Numbered from the stretch's first letter, positions 1 through 8,098 are shown. The stretch is DNA of 37,261 nucleotides from Candidatus Stahliibacteriota bacterium (GCA_030627085.1 DAOUSS010000003.1:1-37261); one strand, 5' to 3'. Translations and numbers: made by a program. The notes: a model not told the origin generated them from the sequence alone.

Positions 1-1
1 A

Positions 2-445
2 AACAAAGAAGTTCTTCTTGTTACAAAAAATGGTAGGGCATCCAGAATAAATGAAAATGAGGTGCGAATGATGGGCAGATCTGCCCAAGGTGTCATTGGG
101 ATGCGACTTAAAAAGAATGATTATATAGTGACCCTTGTCTCTCCAGGCAAAACGAGCTGTCTCTTTACTGTCACAGAGGACGGTCACGGGAAGAGAGTAA
201 AAGTTCAGAAGATCAGAAAGACCAGGAGAGGAAGCAAAGGGGTGGTTCTGGTTAAAGGCACTGTGGCAGGTGTTGTTCCTGTTGATGATGATTCAGAAGT
301 AATCTGTGTTACACAAAACGGACAGGTCATCAAGATAAAACTAAAAAGAGTGAGAATTATGGGGAGGGCTGCAAAAGGGGTAAAGATCATATTTCTAAAA
401 GAAGCCGATAAGGTCGTAGCAGTGGATAGGGTGGATAAGGAATAG
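2..445 (+). CDS. gyrA: DNA gyrase subunit A, C-terminal beta-propeller fragment (5' truncated by window edge)
   Basis: Frame open from base 2 (NKEVLLVTKNGRASRINENEVRMMGRSAQGVIGMRL...); GyrA C-terminal blade motifs (GRSAQGV, GRAAKGV). Confidence 0.9.
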   Translation, partial: NKEVLLVTKNGRASRINENEVRMMGRSAQGVIGMRLKKNDYIVTLVSPGKTSCLFTVTEDGHGKRVKVQKIRKTRRGSKGVVLVKGTVAGVVPVDDDSEVICVTQNGQVIKIKLKRVRIMGRAAKGVKIIFLKEADKVVAVDRVDKE

Positions 446-493
446 GAAGAGCATTAGGGAGTCAGCTAATCAGTTATCGGTAATCAAGTCATT

Positions 494-518
494 GTAGGGA
501 CAGGGTACATCCCTGTCC
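494..518. repeat. Palindromic intergenic repeat GTAGGGACAGGG-tacat-CCCTGTCC
   Basis: Perfect 8-bp stem GGACAGGG/CCCTGTCC with GTAGG flank; variant at 1732-1756. Confidence 0.8.
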
Positions 519-527
519 GCAATCTTT

Positions 528-1724
528 GTGGTGAATTTTTTTTATGACTGGCTAGGCTTTTTCTGTGCACTTGCAGTATTGGTAGGTGTGTCAAGAAAAA
601 GTCTATCCCTTGCACTATTTCTGGGTGCCATAACACTCGGTTTTTTTACTCTCTCCCCTTTCCAATTGGGTACAGAGATTCTGGGAACACTGAAAGATCC
701 CTCTATAGTCCTGCTGGCAATTGCAGTGGGAATAATCCCATTGATTGGCGGGGTTATGAAAGAGGGGGGAGAGATAGACGGATTGATAAATAATTTCAGA
801 GTTGGCAAAAAGGCATTTCTTGCACTTACGCCTGCCTTGATGGGTATGCTACCAATGCCGGGAGGCGCCCTCCTTTCTGCCCCTATGGTCGAAGAGGCAG
901 GAATTGGCACAGATGAAAAGACAAAGGCCGCAATAAATGTGTGGTTCAGACATCTCTTCATCCTTATATATCCTCTCGCCCCTGCCCTTATTGCATCAAC
1001 AAAGATTGTAGAACTCACCGTTTATGATGTTATACCATGGCTGGTGCCCGAATTTCTTATTGCGTCTCTTACAGGTTATGTATTTTTTCTACGACGCATA
1101 AGGGGAAATATTGATTATGCTTCCCCATTTTCACTCAAAAATCTGCTTATACCGTTGTGCGTTGTCCTTGCCGCTCCCATCCTGGATTTTGCCTTGCGGT
1201 TTCTATTAAATTTCCCTATAAAGGAGACTGCCACTGTAATCGCGGTTCTCTTCTCTTTTGCATTATCCATCATCTTCAGTTCCAGAAAGCTTGATTTGAA
1301 GAGGATAGTGCTCAGAGCAAGGCCATGGAATTTTACATTCATAATACTGGGGATGTTTATCTTTTTAAACATCTTTATCGCTTCGGATACGGCATCGCGG
1401 GTGGCATCTCTCTCGCTCTCGGGCCCTGTTCTTTGTGTGATTGCTGGATTTCTCCTCGGATTGACCACGGGCAGAGTTCAGTTACCGGCATCCATAATAT
1501 TACCCGTTTATCTCGCTTCTTACGGTTCAATCTCCCCACTCGTGTTTTCTATAACCTATTTCAGCATATTCTGGGGATATATTATATCCCCTGTGCATCC
1601 CTGTATTGTTGTGTCGCTTGAATATTTCAATACCCGAATGAAGGACTTCTATCTTCGCATGCTTCCACCTGCCACTATTGTCTTCTTCTTAATACTCATA
1701 ACATCGTTTTTCCTTATTCCGTGA
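528..1724 (+). CDS. DUF401 family integral membrane protein
   Basis: 398 aa, multiple hydrophobic segments, DUF401-like motifs (MPMPGGALLSAPMVEEAG, FWGYIISPVHPC). Confidence 0.75.
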   Translation: MVNFFYDWLGFFCALAVLVGVSRKSLSLALFLGAITLGFFTLSPFQLGTEILGTLKDPSIVLLAIAVGIIPLIGGVMKEGGEIDGLINNFRVGKKAFLALTPALMGMLPMPGGALLSAPMVEEAGIGTDEKTKAAINVWFRHLFILIYPLAPALIASTKIVELTVYDVIPWLVPEFLIASLTGYVFFLRRIRGNIDYASPFSLKNLLIPLCVVLAAPILDFALRFLLNFPIKETATVIAVLFSFALSIIFSSRKLDLKRIVLRARPWNFTFIILGMFIFLNIFIASDTASRVASLSLSGPVLCVIAGFLLGLTTGRVQLPASIILPVYLASYGSISPLVFSITYFSIFWGYIISPVHPCIVVSLEYFNTRMKDFYLRMLPPATIVFFLILITSFFLIP

Positions 1725-1731
1725 TGTTGAT

Positions 1732-1756
1732 GTAGGGACAGGGCTCGTCCCTGTCC
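1732..1756. repeat. Palindromic intergenic repeat GTAGGGACAGGGctcgtCCCTGTCC
   Basis: Near-copy of 494-518. Confidence 0.8.
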
Positions 1757-1770
1757 GAGATGGCGCAATT

Positions 1771-1789
1771 TACCACAAAGTTCACAAAG
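1771..1789. repeat. ACCACAAAG-type intergenic repeat, uninterrupted copy
   Basis: TACCACAAAGTTCACAAAG; interrupted relative at 1879-1917. Confidence 0.7.
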
Positions 1790-1878
1790 GACACAAAGTT
1801 TAAAAAATAAATAGCTTCTCTTTGTGTGCTTTGTGGTTTAAATAAAAAGAAATAAGTCCTTCTGTATTGATTAAGTTT

Positions 1879-1917
1879 TACCACACCTGTCTACCGACAG
1901 GTAGAAAGTTCACAAAG
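1879..1917. repeat. ACCACAAAG-type repeat interrupted by a 19-nt palindromic element
   Basis: TACCACA|CCTGTCTACCGACAGGTAG|AAAGTTCACAAAG; insert has CCTGTC/GACAGG stem. Confidence 0.75.
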
Positions 1918-2013
1918 AATAAGAGATTTATTTAAAAAGTCAACATAATTAATTTCTCTGAAAATTCAAAATCTTGGTGTTCTTCGTGCCTTTGTGGTGA
2001 AAAAGGAGGTCAT

Positions 2014-2634
2014 ATGCAATTATTTCTGTTACCCTTAATATTCCTTGCATCGGAGATAAAACTCCCCAAAGTGGAAACAGGGGATATGTCTCTTGAGGAA
2101 GCAATAAAAAGAAGGAGATCGGTACGAAGTTATGAGAAAACTGAACTCACACTACAACAGCTCTCTCAACTCCTGTGGGCTTCACAGGGCATTACGGATT
2201 CTGTGAGGGGATTTCGTTCTGCTCCATCTGCAGGCGCCCTCTATCCCCTCAAGGTATATCTTATCAAAAAAGATGGTATCTTTGAATATATACCATCTTC
2301 ACATTCAATAGTAAAAAAGGTGGATGGTGATAAAAGAGGAGAACTTTGTAAGGCGGCGCTATGGCAAAGTTTTATAAAGGAGGCGCCTGTAAGTTTTGTC
2401 ATAACCGCCATATACGAACGCACAACTGTAAAATACAGGGAAAGGGGTATAAGGTATGTGCATATAGAGGTGGGCCACTCTGCCCAGAATATTCACCTTG
2501 AGGCAGTTGCTCTGGGGCTCGCATCCGTTCCTGTCGGTGCATTTAAGGACGACGAGGTAAAAAAGGTGCTTTTCCTTCCTCCCTCTGAAGAACCACTGTA
2601 TATAATCCCTGTGGGATATGCAAGGGGACAATGA
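2014..2634 (+). CDS. SagB/ThcOx-family nitroreductase-like protein
   Basis: MSLEEAIKRRRSVRSYEKTELTLQQLSQLLWASQGIT plus HIEVGHSAQNIHLEAVALGLASVPVGAF; RBS aaaggagg and signal-like N-terminus. Confidence 0.85.
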   Translation: MQLFLLPLIFLASEIKLPKVETGDMSLEEAIKRRRSVRSYEKTELTLQQLSQLLWASQGITDSVRGFRSAPSAGALYPLKVYLIKKDGIFEYIPSSHSIVKKVDGDKRGELCKAALWQSFIKEAPVSFVITAIYERTTVKYRERGIRYVHIEVGHSAQNIHLEAVALGLASVPVGAFKDDEVKKVLFLPPSEEPLYIIPVGYARGQ

Positions 2635-2647
2635 TGGATTTTTCCCC

Positions 2648-2676
2648 TTGACAGGTGGGAAAAAATGTAGTATAAT
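2648..2676 (+). promoter_or_regulatory. Perfect sigma70-type promoter TTGACA-N17-TATAAT with no ORF immediately downstream
   Basis: TTGACA 2648-2653, TATAAT 2671-2676, spacer 17 nt. Confidence 0.75.
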
Positions 2677-2682
2677 ATTATT

Positions 2683-2835
2683 GGATGACGCGAAATTGCA
2701 ATCCACAGAGATCAGATTATAATGGTAGTTATTTCTATTTTCCAGCCCAACCCCATTCCACTAATTGGCTTGATTGGGCACCACCACCCGATAAGTTGAT
2801 CCTTAATCGGAAGGAGGGAGCCCCGCCAATTGAAT
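2683..2835 (+). ncRNA. Candidate structured small RNA (unassigned; 3' end unknown)
   Basis: Starts about 7 nt after TATAAT. Nested helices AATTGGC 2763-2769/GCCAATT 2825-2831, GGGC 2776-2779/GCCC 2820-2823, CCGATAAG 2788-2795/CTT(A)ATCGG 2802-2810. Alternative GCCCAA 2745-2750/TTGGGC 2774-2779. Confidence 0.45.
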
Positions 2836-2946
2836 AAGTTTAGCATAAATATGATGTTATTGCGACATAAAAGTTAAAAAACAGGTTGAAATTTGACATT
2901 ACATATAAAAAGGTAGTGTCAAATAGAATATGAAAGAATATGACAA

Positions 2947-2984
2947 ACCACACCTGCCTGCCGTCAGGCAGGGAGGTCACAGAG
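2947..2984. repeat. ACCACAGAG-type repeat interrupted by palindrome CCTGCCTGCCGTCAGGCAGG
   Basis: ACCACA|CCTGCCTGCCGTCAGGCAGG|GAGGTCACAGAG; 8-bp perfect stem in the insert. Confidence 0.75.
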
Positions 2985-3021
2985 TAAATTTAATTCTCTG
3001 TGCTCTCCAAAAGAGTTTCCT

Positions 3022-3384
3022 CTGAAAGATATAACGGAAAAGATAATTGCATGTGCGATTGAGGTTCATTCAAACTTGGGTCCTGGATTATTGGAAAGCG
3101 TTTATGAAGAAGCATTGGCATATGAATTTGAGTTGAGGGGAATTAATTTTGAAAGACAAAAAGAGATTATGCTTGAATACAAGGGGAAGAGTATAGGTCC
3201 GCATCGGGTAGATTTTTTAATAGAAGGGCAAGTGATATTAGAGATAAAGGCAACAGAGGGAATGAAGAAGATATTTGAGGCACAGGTTTTAACATATATG
3301 AAAGCAATAAAGAAAAAAGTGGGACTACTTATAAATTTCAATGTAGAAAGGTTGAAAGACGGGATAAAAAGATTGGTCTTATAA
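3022..3384 (+). CDS. GxxExxY family protein (PD-(D/E)XK nuclease-like motif); start codon uncertain or eroded
   Basis: PLKDITEKIIACAIEVHSNLGPGLLESVYEEALAYEFELRG... with VDFLIEGQVILEIKA (D-x(n)-ExK). Conserved N-terminus extends upstream of the TTG-started ORF (3076); no ATG in frame, CTG at 3022. Confidence 0.8.
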   Translation: MKDITEKIIACAIEVHSNLGPGLLESVYEEALAYEFELRGINFERQKEIMLEYKGKSIGPHRVDFLIEGQVILEIKATEGMKKIFEAQVLTYMKAIKKKVGLLINFNVERLKDGIKRLVL

Positions 3385-3387
3385 GAG

Positions 3388-3475
3388 GTCACAGAGGGGA
3401 GGGAGAACAATCTTTTGTAATTCCTTAATACTGAACATTCTCTGTGTTCTCTGTGGTTAGATTTTTGACAATACT
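3388..3475 (+). repeat. 3' flank of GxxExxY gene: GGTCACAGAG ... CTCTGTGTTCTCTGTGGTTAGATTTTTGACAATACT
   Basis: Homologous segment on the minus strand at 32701-32820. Confidence 0.8.
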
Positions 3476-3497
3476 CTAATAGAGAATAGGAGGGGAT

Positions 3498-3848
3498 ATG
3501 AAGGACTTAAGTGAACTTCGGATATATAAGCTAGCCGTTGATGTAGGAGAGTTGGTCTGGGAAGGAGTACAGGAATGGGAGAATTTTGCAAAGTGGACAA
3601 TCGGTAAGCAAGTTGTGGAATCCGCTGATGGTATTTCAGCTACTATGATGGAAGGATACTATCGCAACCAACCTGGAGACAAAAGGAAATTCTTCCAATA
3701 TGCACTATCATCTGCGAAAGAGACCGAGCTATGGTGCTGGAAAGCAAAAAATCGCAAAATTATGCCTTTGGAAAGGTATTCAGAGATCAAACAGTTGATA
3801 GATGACCTCTTGCCTCAATTAGTCAATTTCATAAAATCGATCCACTGA
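3498..3848 (+). CDS. Four-helix-bundle protein (23S rRNA IVP / S23-like family)
   Basis: MKDLSELRIYKLAVDVGELVWEGVQEWENFAKWTIGKQVVESADGISATMMEGYYR; RBS aggagggg. Confidence 0.8.
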   Translation: MKDLSELRIYKLAVDVGELVWEGVQEWENFAKWTIGKQVVESADGISATMMEGYYRNQPGDKRKFFQYALSSAKETELWCWKAKNRKIMPLERYSEIKQLIDDLLPQLVNFIKSIH

Positions 3849-3849
3849 T

Positions 3850-3892
3850 ACACCATTCCCTATTAACCATTCGCCATTCACTATTCACTAAT
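3850..3892. repeat. Degenerate heptamer array (NCCATTC) abutting the four-helix-bundle stop codon
   Basis: CACCATTC CCTATTA ACCATTC GCCATTC ACTATTC ACTAATC. Confidence 0.7.
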
Positions 3893-3898
3893 CTGCCT

Positions 3899-3927
3899 AC
3901 CTACCCGCCTGACGGCAGGCAGGTAAG
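3899..3927. repeat. Palindromic repeat of the CCTGCC/GGCAGG family
   Basis: CCTACCCGCCTGacggCAGGCAGGTAAGG, imperfect inverted repeat; contains CCTGACGGCAGGCAGG, reverse complement of the core at 2953-2972. Confidence 0.7.
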
Positions 3928-3940
3928 GAATTGAAACGAG

Positions 3941-3968
3941 GTAGGGGCGTATTGCAATACGCCCCTAC
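3941..3968. repeat. Perfect palindromic repeat GTAGGGGCGTATTGCAATACGCCCCTAC
   Basis: 28-bp perfect palindrome. Confidence 0.85.
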
Positions 3969-4038
3969 AGTTTAGGTGATAGTTATCGTAAAGCGTGAGG
4001 TGTAAATAGTAAATTGGAGGGGGGTAAAGGAATGTAAA

Positions 4039-5439
4039 TTATCCCAGGTTCAAGATGTTTTTTATCTCATCTACGAGTTGGGATACTTTTACTCTCTTCT
4101 GTCCAACCCTTGCTTCAAGCCACTTCTTCCTGTCACCTATCTCTTTCTCTATCCTCTCTTTTGCCCGTAAATCCTTTATTGAAACAATATCTTCTTTAAA
4201 TTCATCCTCACCAATTATTAAAGCAATAGGTATATCTTTCTTATCCGCATACTTCAGTTGTTTTCCAATTCCTTCTTCCCCGAGATAGACCTCTGTATTT
4301 ATGCCGTTCTCCCTCAATTTAAAGGCAAGTTTATGATATTCAACGAGTTTATCTCTCACCATACAGGTAATGAGGACATCTATATTATTCTTCCTTCGTT
4401 TTACAAGTCCCAGTTTCTGCATTGCCAAAACAAGTCTGTCCACACCTATAGATGCGCCTGTAGCAGGTATATCTTTGTCCATAAACTGTCCAATAAGCCT
4501 ATCGTATCTGCCTCCGCCCATAATACTCCCATATCCGGGTGCGTCCAGAAGTATCGCCTCATACACAGGACCTGTATAATAATCCAATCCTCTTGCTACT
4601 ACGAAATCAATTACTACCTTATCTTCGTCAATACCAACACCCTCAAGGTATCTGTCTATCTCTCTTAACTCTTCTATTCCCTCACAGTCTCCAAGAAGTA
4701 AAGTAACTGAATCGAGAGCCTCTTTTTGAGCCGCCTGCGGGAGCATAATAAACTCTTTTATTTTATCAATCTGTTCTTTTTTTAGAAAAAGTCCCCTTAT
4801 CTCTGCACCCGATGCATCAACCCTGCCCTCTCCCAATTCAGCAAGAACAGCATCAAGACCCTGTTTGTCAAGTTTATCAATCACACGAAATACCGAATGT
4901 GAAAGGGATGGCTCTATGCCAGCAAATCTAATCACCTCTTCTAGTATTTTTCTGTTGTTTATCCTTATCTTGAACCTTGCCACTCCGAGTGCCTTTATGG
5001 ACTGATACATAGCAGCTATAATCTCTGCATCTGCTATCACAGAAGAGATTCCAACTGTGTCTATATCAAATTGTAGAAACTCCCTGAACCTCCCCTTGTC
5101 AGGTTTATCATACCTGAATACTTCCTGTATCTGGTATCTTCTGAATGGCATTTCAAGGTTTTTATATTGTGCTATAACACGAGAAAGAGGGGATGTGAGG
5201 TCATACCGCAACCCTATGCTAATCTCATCAGGGTCACGGAAGGTGTATATCTGTTTGTTTGCTTCCTCCCCATACCCTACAAGAATGTCCTTGTATTCAA
5301 GGGCAGGAGTTGCGAGTGGAGAGAATCCATAGGATTCATACACCCTCTTTATTGTGGATACTACCTCCTCACGGGCCACTATCTCATCTGAGAATATGTC
5401 CTTGAATCCCTTGAGTGTTCTGGGTTCTATCTTTTTCAT
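4039..5439 (-). CDS. hisS: Histidyl-tRNA synthetase
   Basis: Class II motifs: GLRYDLTSPLSR, FRYDKPDKGRFREFLQFDID, GGGRYDRLIGQF, GASIGVDRL; anticodon-binding C-terminus. Confidence 0.95.
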   Translation of the reverse strand: MKKIEPRTLKGFKDIFSDEIVAREEVVSTIKRVYESYGFSPLATPALEYKDILVGYGEEANKQIYTFRDPDEISIGLRYDLTSPLSRVIAQYKNLEMPFRRYQIQEVFRYDKPDKGRFREFLQFDIDTVGISSVIADAEIIAAMYQSIKALGVARFKIRINNRKILEEVIRFAGIEPSLSHSVFRVIDKLDKQGLDAVLAELGEGRVDASGAEIRGLFLKKEQIDKIKEFIMLPQAAQKEALDSVTLLLGDCEGIEELREIDRYLEGVGIDEDKVVIDFVVARGLDYYTGPVYEAILLDAPGYGSIMGGGRYDRLIGQFMDKDIPATGASIGVDRLVLAMQKLGLVKRRKNNIDVLITCMVRDKLVEYHKLAFKLRENGINTEVYLGEEGIGKQLKYADKKDIPIALIIGEDEFKEDIVSIKDLRAKERIEKEIGDRKKWLEARVGQKRVKVSQLVDEIKNILNLG

Positions 5440-5667
5440 ATTAATTCACCAATTCCTATAGAGGAAGACTTATCAGGTTGTGCAAAAAGTCAAGATATAA
5501 TTTTGGAGAACTCTCGCAACTTAAAAGTTGCGGCTACCAGATTAACGGGTAATCAAGGCTATGTGGTTCCTCCTACTTATACGAGTCTATAACGAAGGAT
5601 ATACAGCAGACTCTGGCTAAATCAAATTTTACATTTTGATGTTTGACTTTTGGTTTTTTCACAAGAT

Positions 5668-5696
5668 ATTATACACCAAAAAACCAGATATGTCAA
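5668..5696 (-). promoter_or_regulatory. Consensus sigma70-type promoter for hisS (TTGACA-N17-TATAAT)
   Basis: Reverse complement of ATTATA 5668-5673 and TGTCAA 5691-5696, spacer 17 nt. Confidence 0.75.
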
Positions 5697-5961
5697 GAAA
5701 AAATTGGGCTCCCACAGAGAACACAAATAGGTTAAATATTAAAATGCAAAATTAAATTCCAAAATCCAAATGACAAACGGAGGTGGATGTTAGTCATTAG
5801 GCACTGGTCATTGGCCATTAGTCATTGGGCATTTTATTGGAAATTGGTAATTGGAAATTTGATATTATAATTGGCGTTCTTGGTGTCTTGGTGGTTATGA
5901 ATATAGAGGAGTATAAAAATACTTGACATTTCCAAAATGGTATGATAAAATAATAGCACTT

Positions 5962-6489
5962 ATGAAAAATATACTTTTAACAGGCAGGCCTGGTATCGGA
6001 AAAACAACCCTCATTTTGAAAGTAGTGAAAACTCTAAATATTGACGCAAGGGGATTCTACACACGAGAGATAAGAAAGGGTAGTGCGCGGGTGGGATTTG
6101 AGATTGTGGAGATAGGCAAAGACAATGCTAAAAGAGAGAGATTTGCACATATCGATTTTGATAAAAGATACAGGGTAGGCAAGTACGGAGTGAATATATC
6201 TATACTCGATGAGATCGGTGTAGAGGCAATAAAAAAGGGCATTGAAGAGAAAAAACTGATAATTATAGATGAAATCGGAAGGATGGAGTTATATTCAAAA
6301 AGATTCCGGGAGATGGTTATCCTTGCTCTAAATTCGTCATCGCCCGTCTTGACAACCATCACTATGAGCCCTCTTCCATTCGTACAGGATATTAAGCAAA
6401 GAAAAGATGTGACTATTTTAGAGATAACAAGAGACAACAGGAATAAGCTTTCAGATGAGATTATCACAAACTTTCAAGCCCTTCCATAA
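5962..6489 (+). CDS. Nucleoside-triphosphatase, THEP1/DUF265-like P-loop NTPase
   Basis: MKNILLTGRPGIGKTTLILKVV (Walker A), KLIIIDEIGRMELYS (Walker B); likely start is ATG 5962, not TTG 5923. Confidence 0.85.
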   Translation: MKNILLTGRPGIGKTTLILKVVKTLNIDARGFYTREIRKGSARVGFEIVEIGKDNAKRERFAHIDFDKRYRVGKYGVNISILDEIGVEAIKKGIEEKKLIIIDEIGRMELYSKRFREMVILALNSSSPVLTTITMSPLPFVQDIKQRKDVTILEITRDNRNKLSDEIITNFQALP

Positions 6490-7991
6490 ATTTCGGTCAT
6501 TTCCCTGAGCTTTCGTTTCAGCGCCGGTGTTATCTCGTCAGGTAGAAGTCGCCACTCCCAATTTCCTTTGGAGGTAGCAGGTCGGTTCATTCGAGCCTCT
6601 TCTCCCAGACCGAGAATATCCTGCATAGGAAAGATAACCATATTTGCAACAGACATCATAGTAAGTCGAATTAATTCCCAGTGAAGTTCTTCAAAAGGTA
6701 CCTCTCTCCCTATATAACAAAACAATCTCTTTCTTTCGTTAGACTTTGCTTCTCTCTCAAACCATCCCTTTATTGTATTATTGTCATGAGTCCCTGTATA
6801 GAAAACACAGTTTCTCACTACATTATGGGGTATGTAAGGATTTTGGGGGAAGCTTTCACCAAATGCAAAGAGAAGAACCTTCATTCCCGGGAACTTGTAA
6901 CGCTTCATTACATCTCTTACATCAGGTGTGATGACACCAAGGTCTTCAGCAATGATAGGTAAATGGGGAAATCTATCTTTAAGTTTATTAAAGAAATCCA
7001 TTGCTGGAGCCTTTATCCACTTGCCGTTAACAGCGGTCTTTTCTGTTGCCGGAACTTCCCAGTAGGCAACAAAGCCACGAAAATGGTCAACCCTTACAAA
7101 ATCGAATAAATTCAGATTATGCTCTATTCTCCGCAACCACCAATCATACCCCTTCTCCTTTAACATTTCCCAGTTATACAATGGATTTCCCCATAGTTGC
7201 CCCGTTTCACTGAAATAGTCCGGGGGCACACCGGCAACAACGTAAGGTCTTTTTTCGTTGTCAAGTTTAAATATCTCATGATGAGACCAGAGGTCCACAC
7301 TATCATAACTGACATAAATAGGTATATCTCCCATGATTTTAATACCTTTTTTATTAGAATATCTTCTGAGAGACAACCACTGTCTTGCAAAGACATATTG
7401 AATAAATTTTTCCCTCTCAATTTCATTATGAAGTTTCTCTTTTAAAGACCGCAAAGCCTCCGGCTGTTTATCCCGTATCTCAGTCGGCCATTCGCACCAA
7501 GCCTGACCGCGGAAATATACTTTAAGTGCAAGAAAAAGGGCATAATCTTCAAGCCAATAAGAATTTCCTGTACAGAATTCCTTGTATTCACGATTATTTC
7601 TCATCTTTTTAAAGCGCTCATAAGCAAGATTAAGAAGGTTTTTCTTGTAATTGCTAACCCCTTCATAATCGACTTTATCAGCGGGGAATTCAGATAAAGA
7701 AGAAATGTCCTCTCTTTTAACTAAACCGTCTCTTTCTAAAAGTTCCGGGCTTATTAGTAATGAGTTTCCTGCAAAAGCAGATATCGTGCCGTAAGGGGAA
7801 TTACCATAGACTAAATCTGTTGAGGCGAGAGGAAGAATCTGCCATAGACTCTGTTTGGTCTCAACAAGAAAATCGGCAAATCTGTAAGCCTCCGGTCCCA
7901 TATCCCCGATGCCGTATGGGGAAGGAAGGGATGTAATATGTAAAAGAATACCGCTTCCTCTTTTCATCATATAATTAAGTCGTTGAGTCAT
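6474..7991 (-). CDS. malQ: 4-alpha-glucanotransferase (GH77)
   Basis: RGSGILLHITSLPSPYGIGDMGPEAYRFADFL, VRVDHFRGFVAYWEVPATEKTAVNGKW, IAEDLGVITPDV, GTHDNNT; likely start is an internal M. Confidence 0.95.
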   Translation of the reverse strand: MTQRLNYMMKRGSGILLHITSLPSPYGIGDMGPEAYRFADFLVETKQSLWQILPLASTDLVYGNSPYGTISAFAGNSLLISPELLERDGLVKREDISSLSEFPADKVDYEGVSNYKKNLLNLAYERFKKMRNNREYKEFCTGNSYWLEDYALFLALKVYFRGQAWCEWPTEIRDKQPEALRSLKEKLHNEIEREKFIQYVFARQWLSLRRYSNKKGIKIMGDIPIYVSYDSVDLWSHHEIFKLDNEKRPYVVAGVPPDYFSETGQLWGNPLYNWEMLKEKGYDWWLRRIEHNLNLFDFVRVDHFRGFVAYWEVPATEKTAVNGKWIKAPAMDFFNKLKDRFPHLPIIAEDLGVITPDVRDVMKRYKFPGMKVLLFAFGESFPQNPYIPHNVVRNCVFYTGTHDNNTIKGWFEREAKSNERKRLFCYIGREVPFEELHWELIRLTMMSVANMVIFPMQDILGLGEEARMNRPATSKGNWEWRLLPDEITPALKRKLREMTEIYGRA

Positions 7992-8098
7992 CGGGTCGTT
8001 GAGTCATTGGGTCATTGAGTCATTGGGTCGTTGGGTCCACAGGACGCTAAGACCCTACGACGCTAAGACGCTATGACGCTAAGACGCTATGACGCTAT
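7974..8098. repeat. Inverted pair of octamer arrays with a 5-nt centre: (NTNGRGTC)x8 - CACAG - (GACGCTAN)x7
   Basis: ATTAAGTC GTTGAGTC ATCGGGTC GTTGAGTC ATTGGGTC ATTGAGTC ATTGGGTC GTTGGGTC | CACAG | GACGCTAA GACCCTAC GACGCTAA GACGCTAT GACGCTAA GACGCTAT GACGCTAT. Confidence 0.9.

Noticed and set aside
542-1018. Long ORFs antisense to annotated genes (e.g. 542-1018 -, 20902-21258 -, 28947-29360 -, 34946-35365 +)
   Set aside because: Opposite strand of strongly supported CDSs, low-complexity translations, no RBS or domain signal; explained by codon bias of the sense gene.
2800-2835. Bacterial SRP RNA (CGGAAGGAGGGAGCC resembles CCGGAAGGAAGCAGCC)
   Set aside because: The GGAA falls outside a hairpin loop in the likely fold and the conserved GUCAGG partner strand is absent.
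5521-5580. T-box riboswitch for hisS (minus strand GUAGGAGGAACCACAUAG resembles AGGGUGGNACCGCG)
   Set aside because: The critical UGG of the T-box is AGG here, no Stem I signature motifs were identified, and the nearby hairpin resembles dispersed repeats. Left only as a test in the hisS leader finding.
6474-6489. 16-bp convergent overlap of NTPase and malQ 3' ends
   Set aside because: Ordinary in compact genomes; no evidence of regulatory meaning.
7974-8098. CRISPR array
   Set aside because: Period is 8 nt with no spacers; repeats are degenerate and inverted about the centre; no cas genes in the window.
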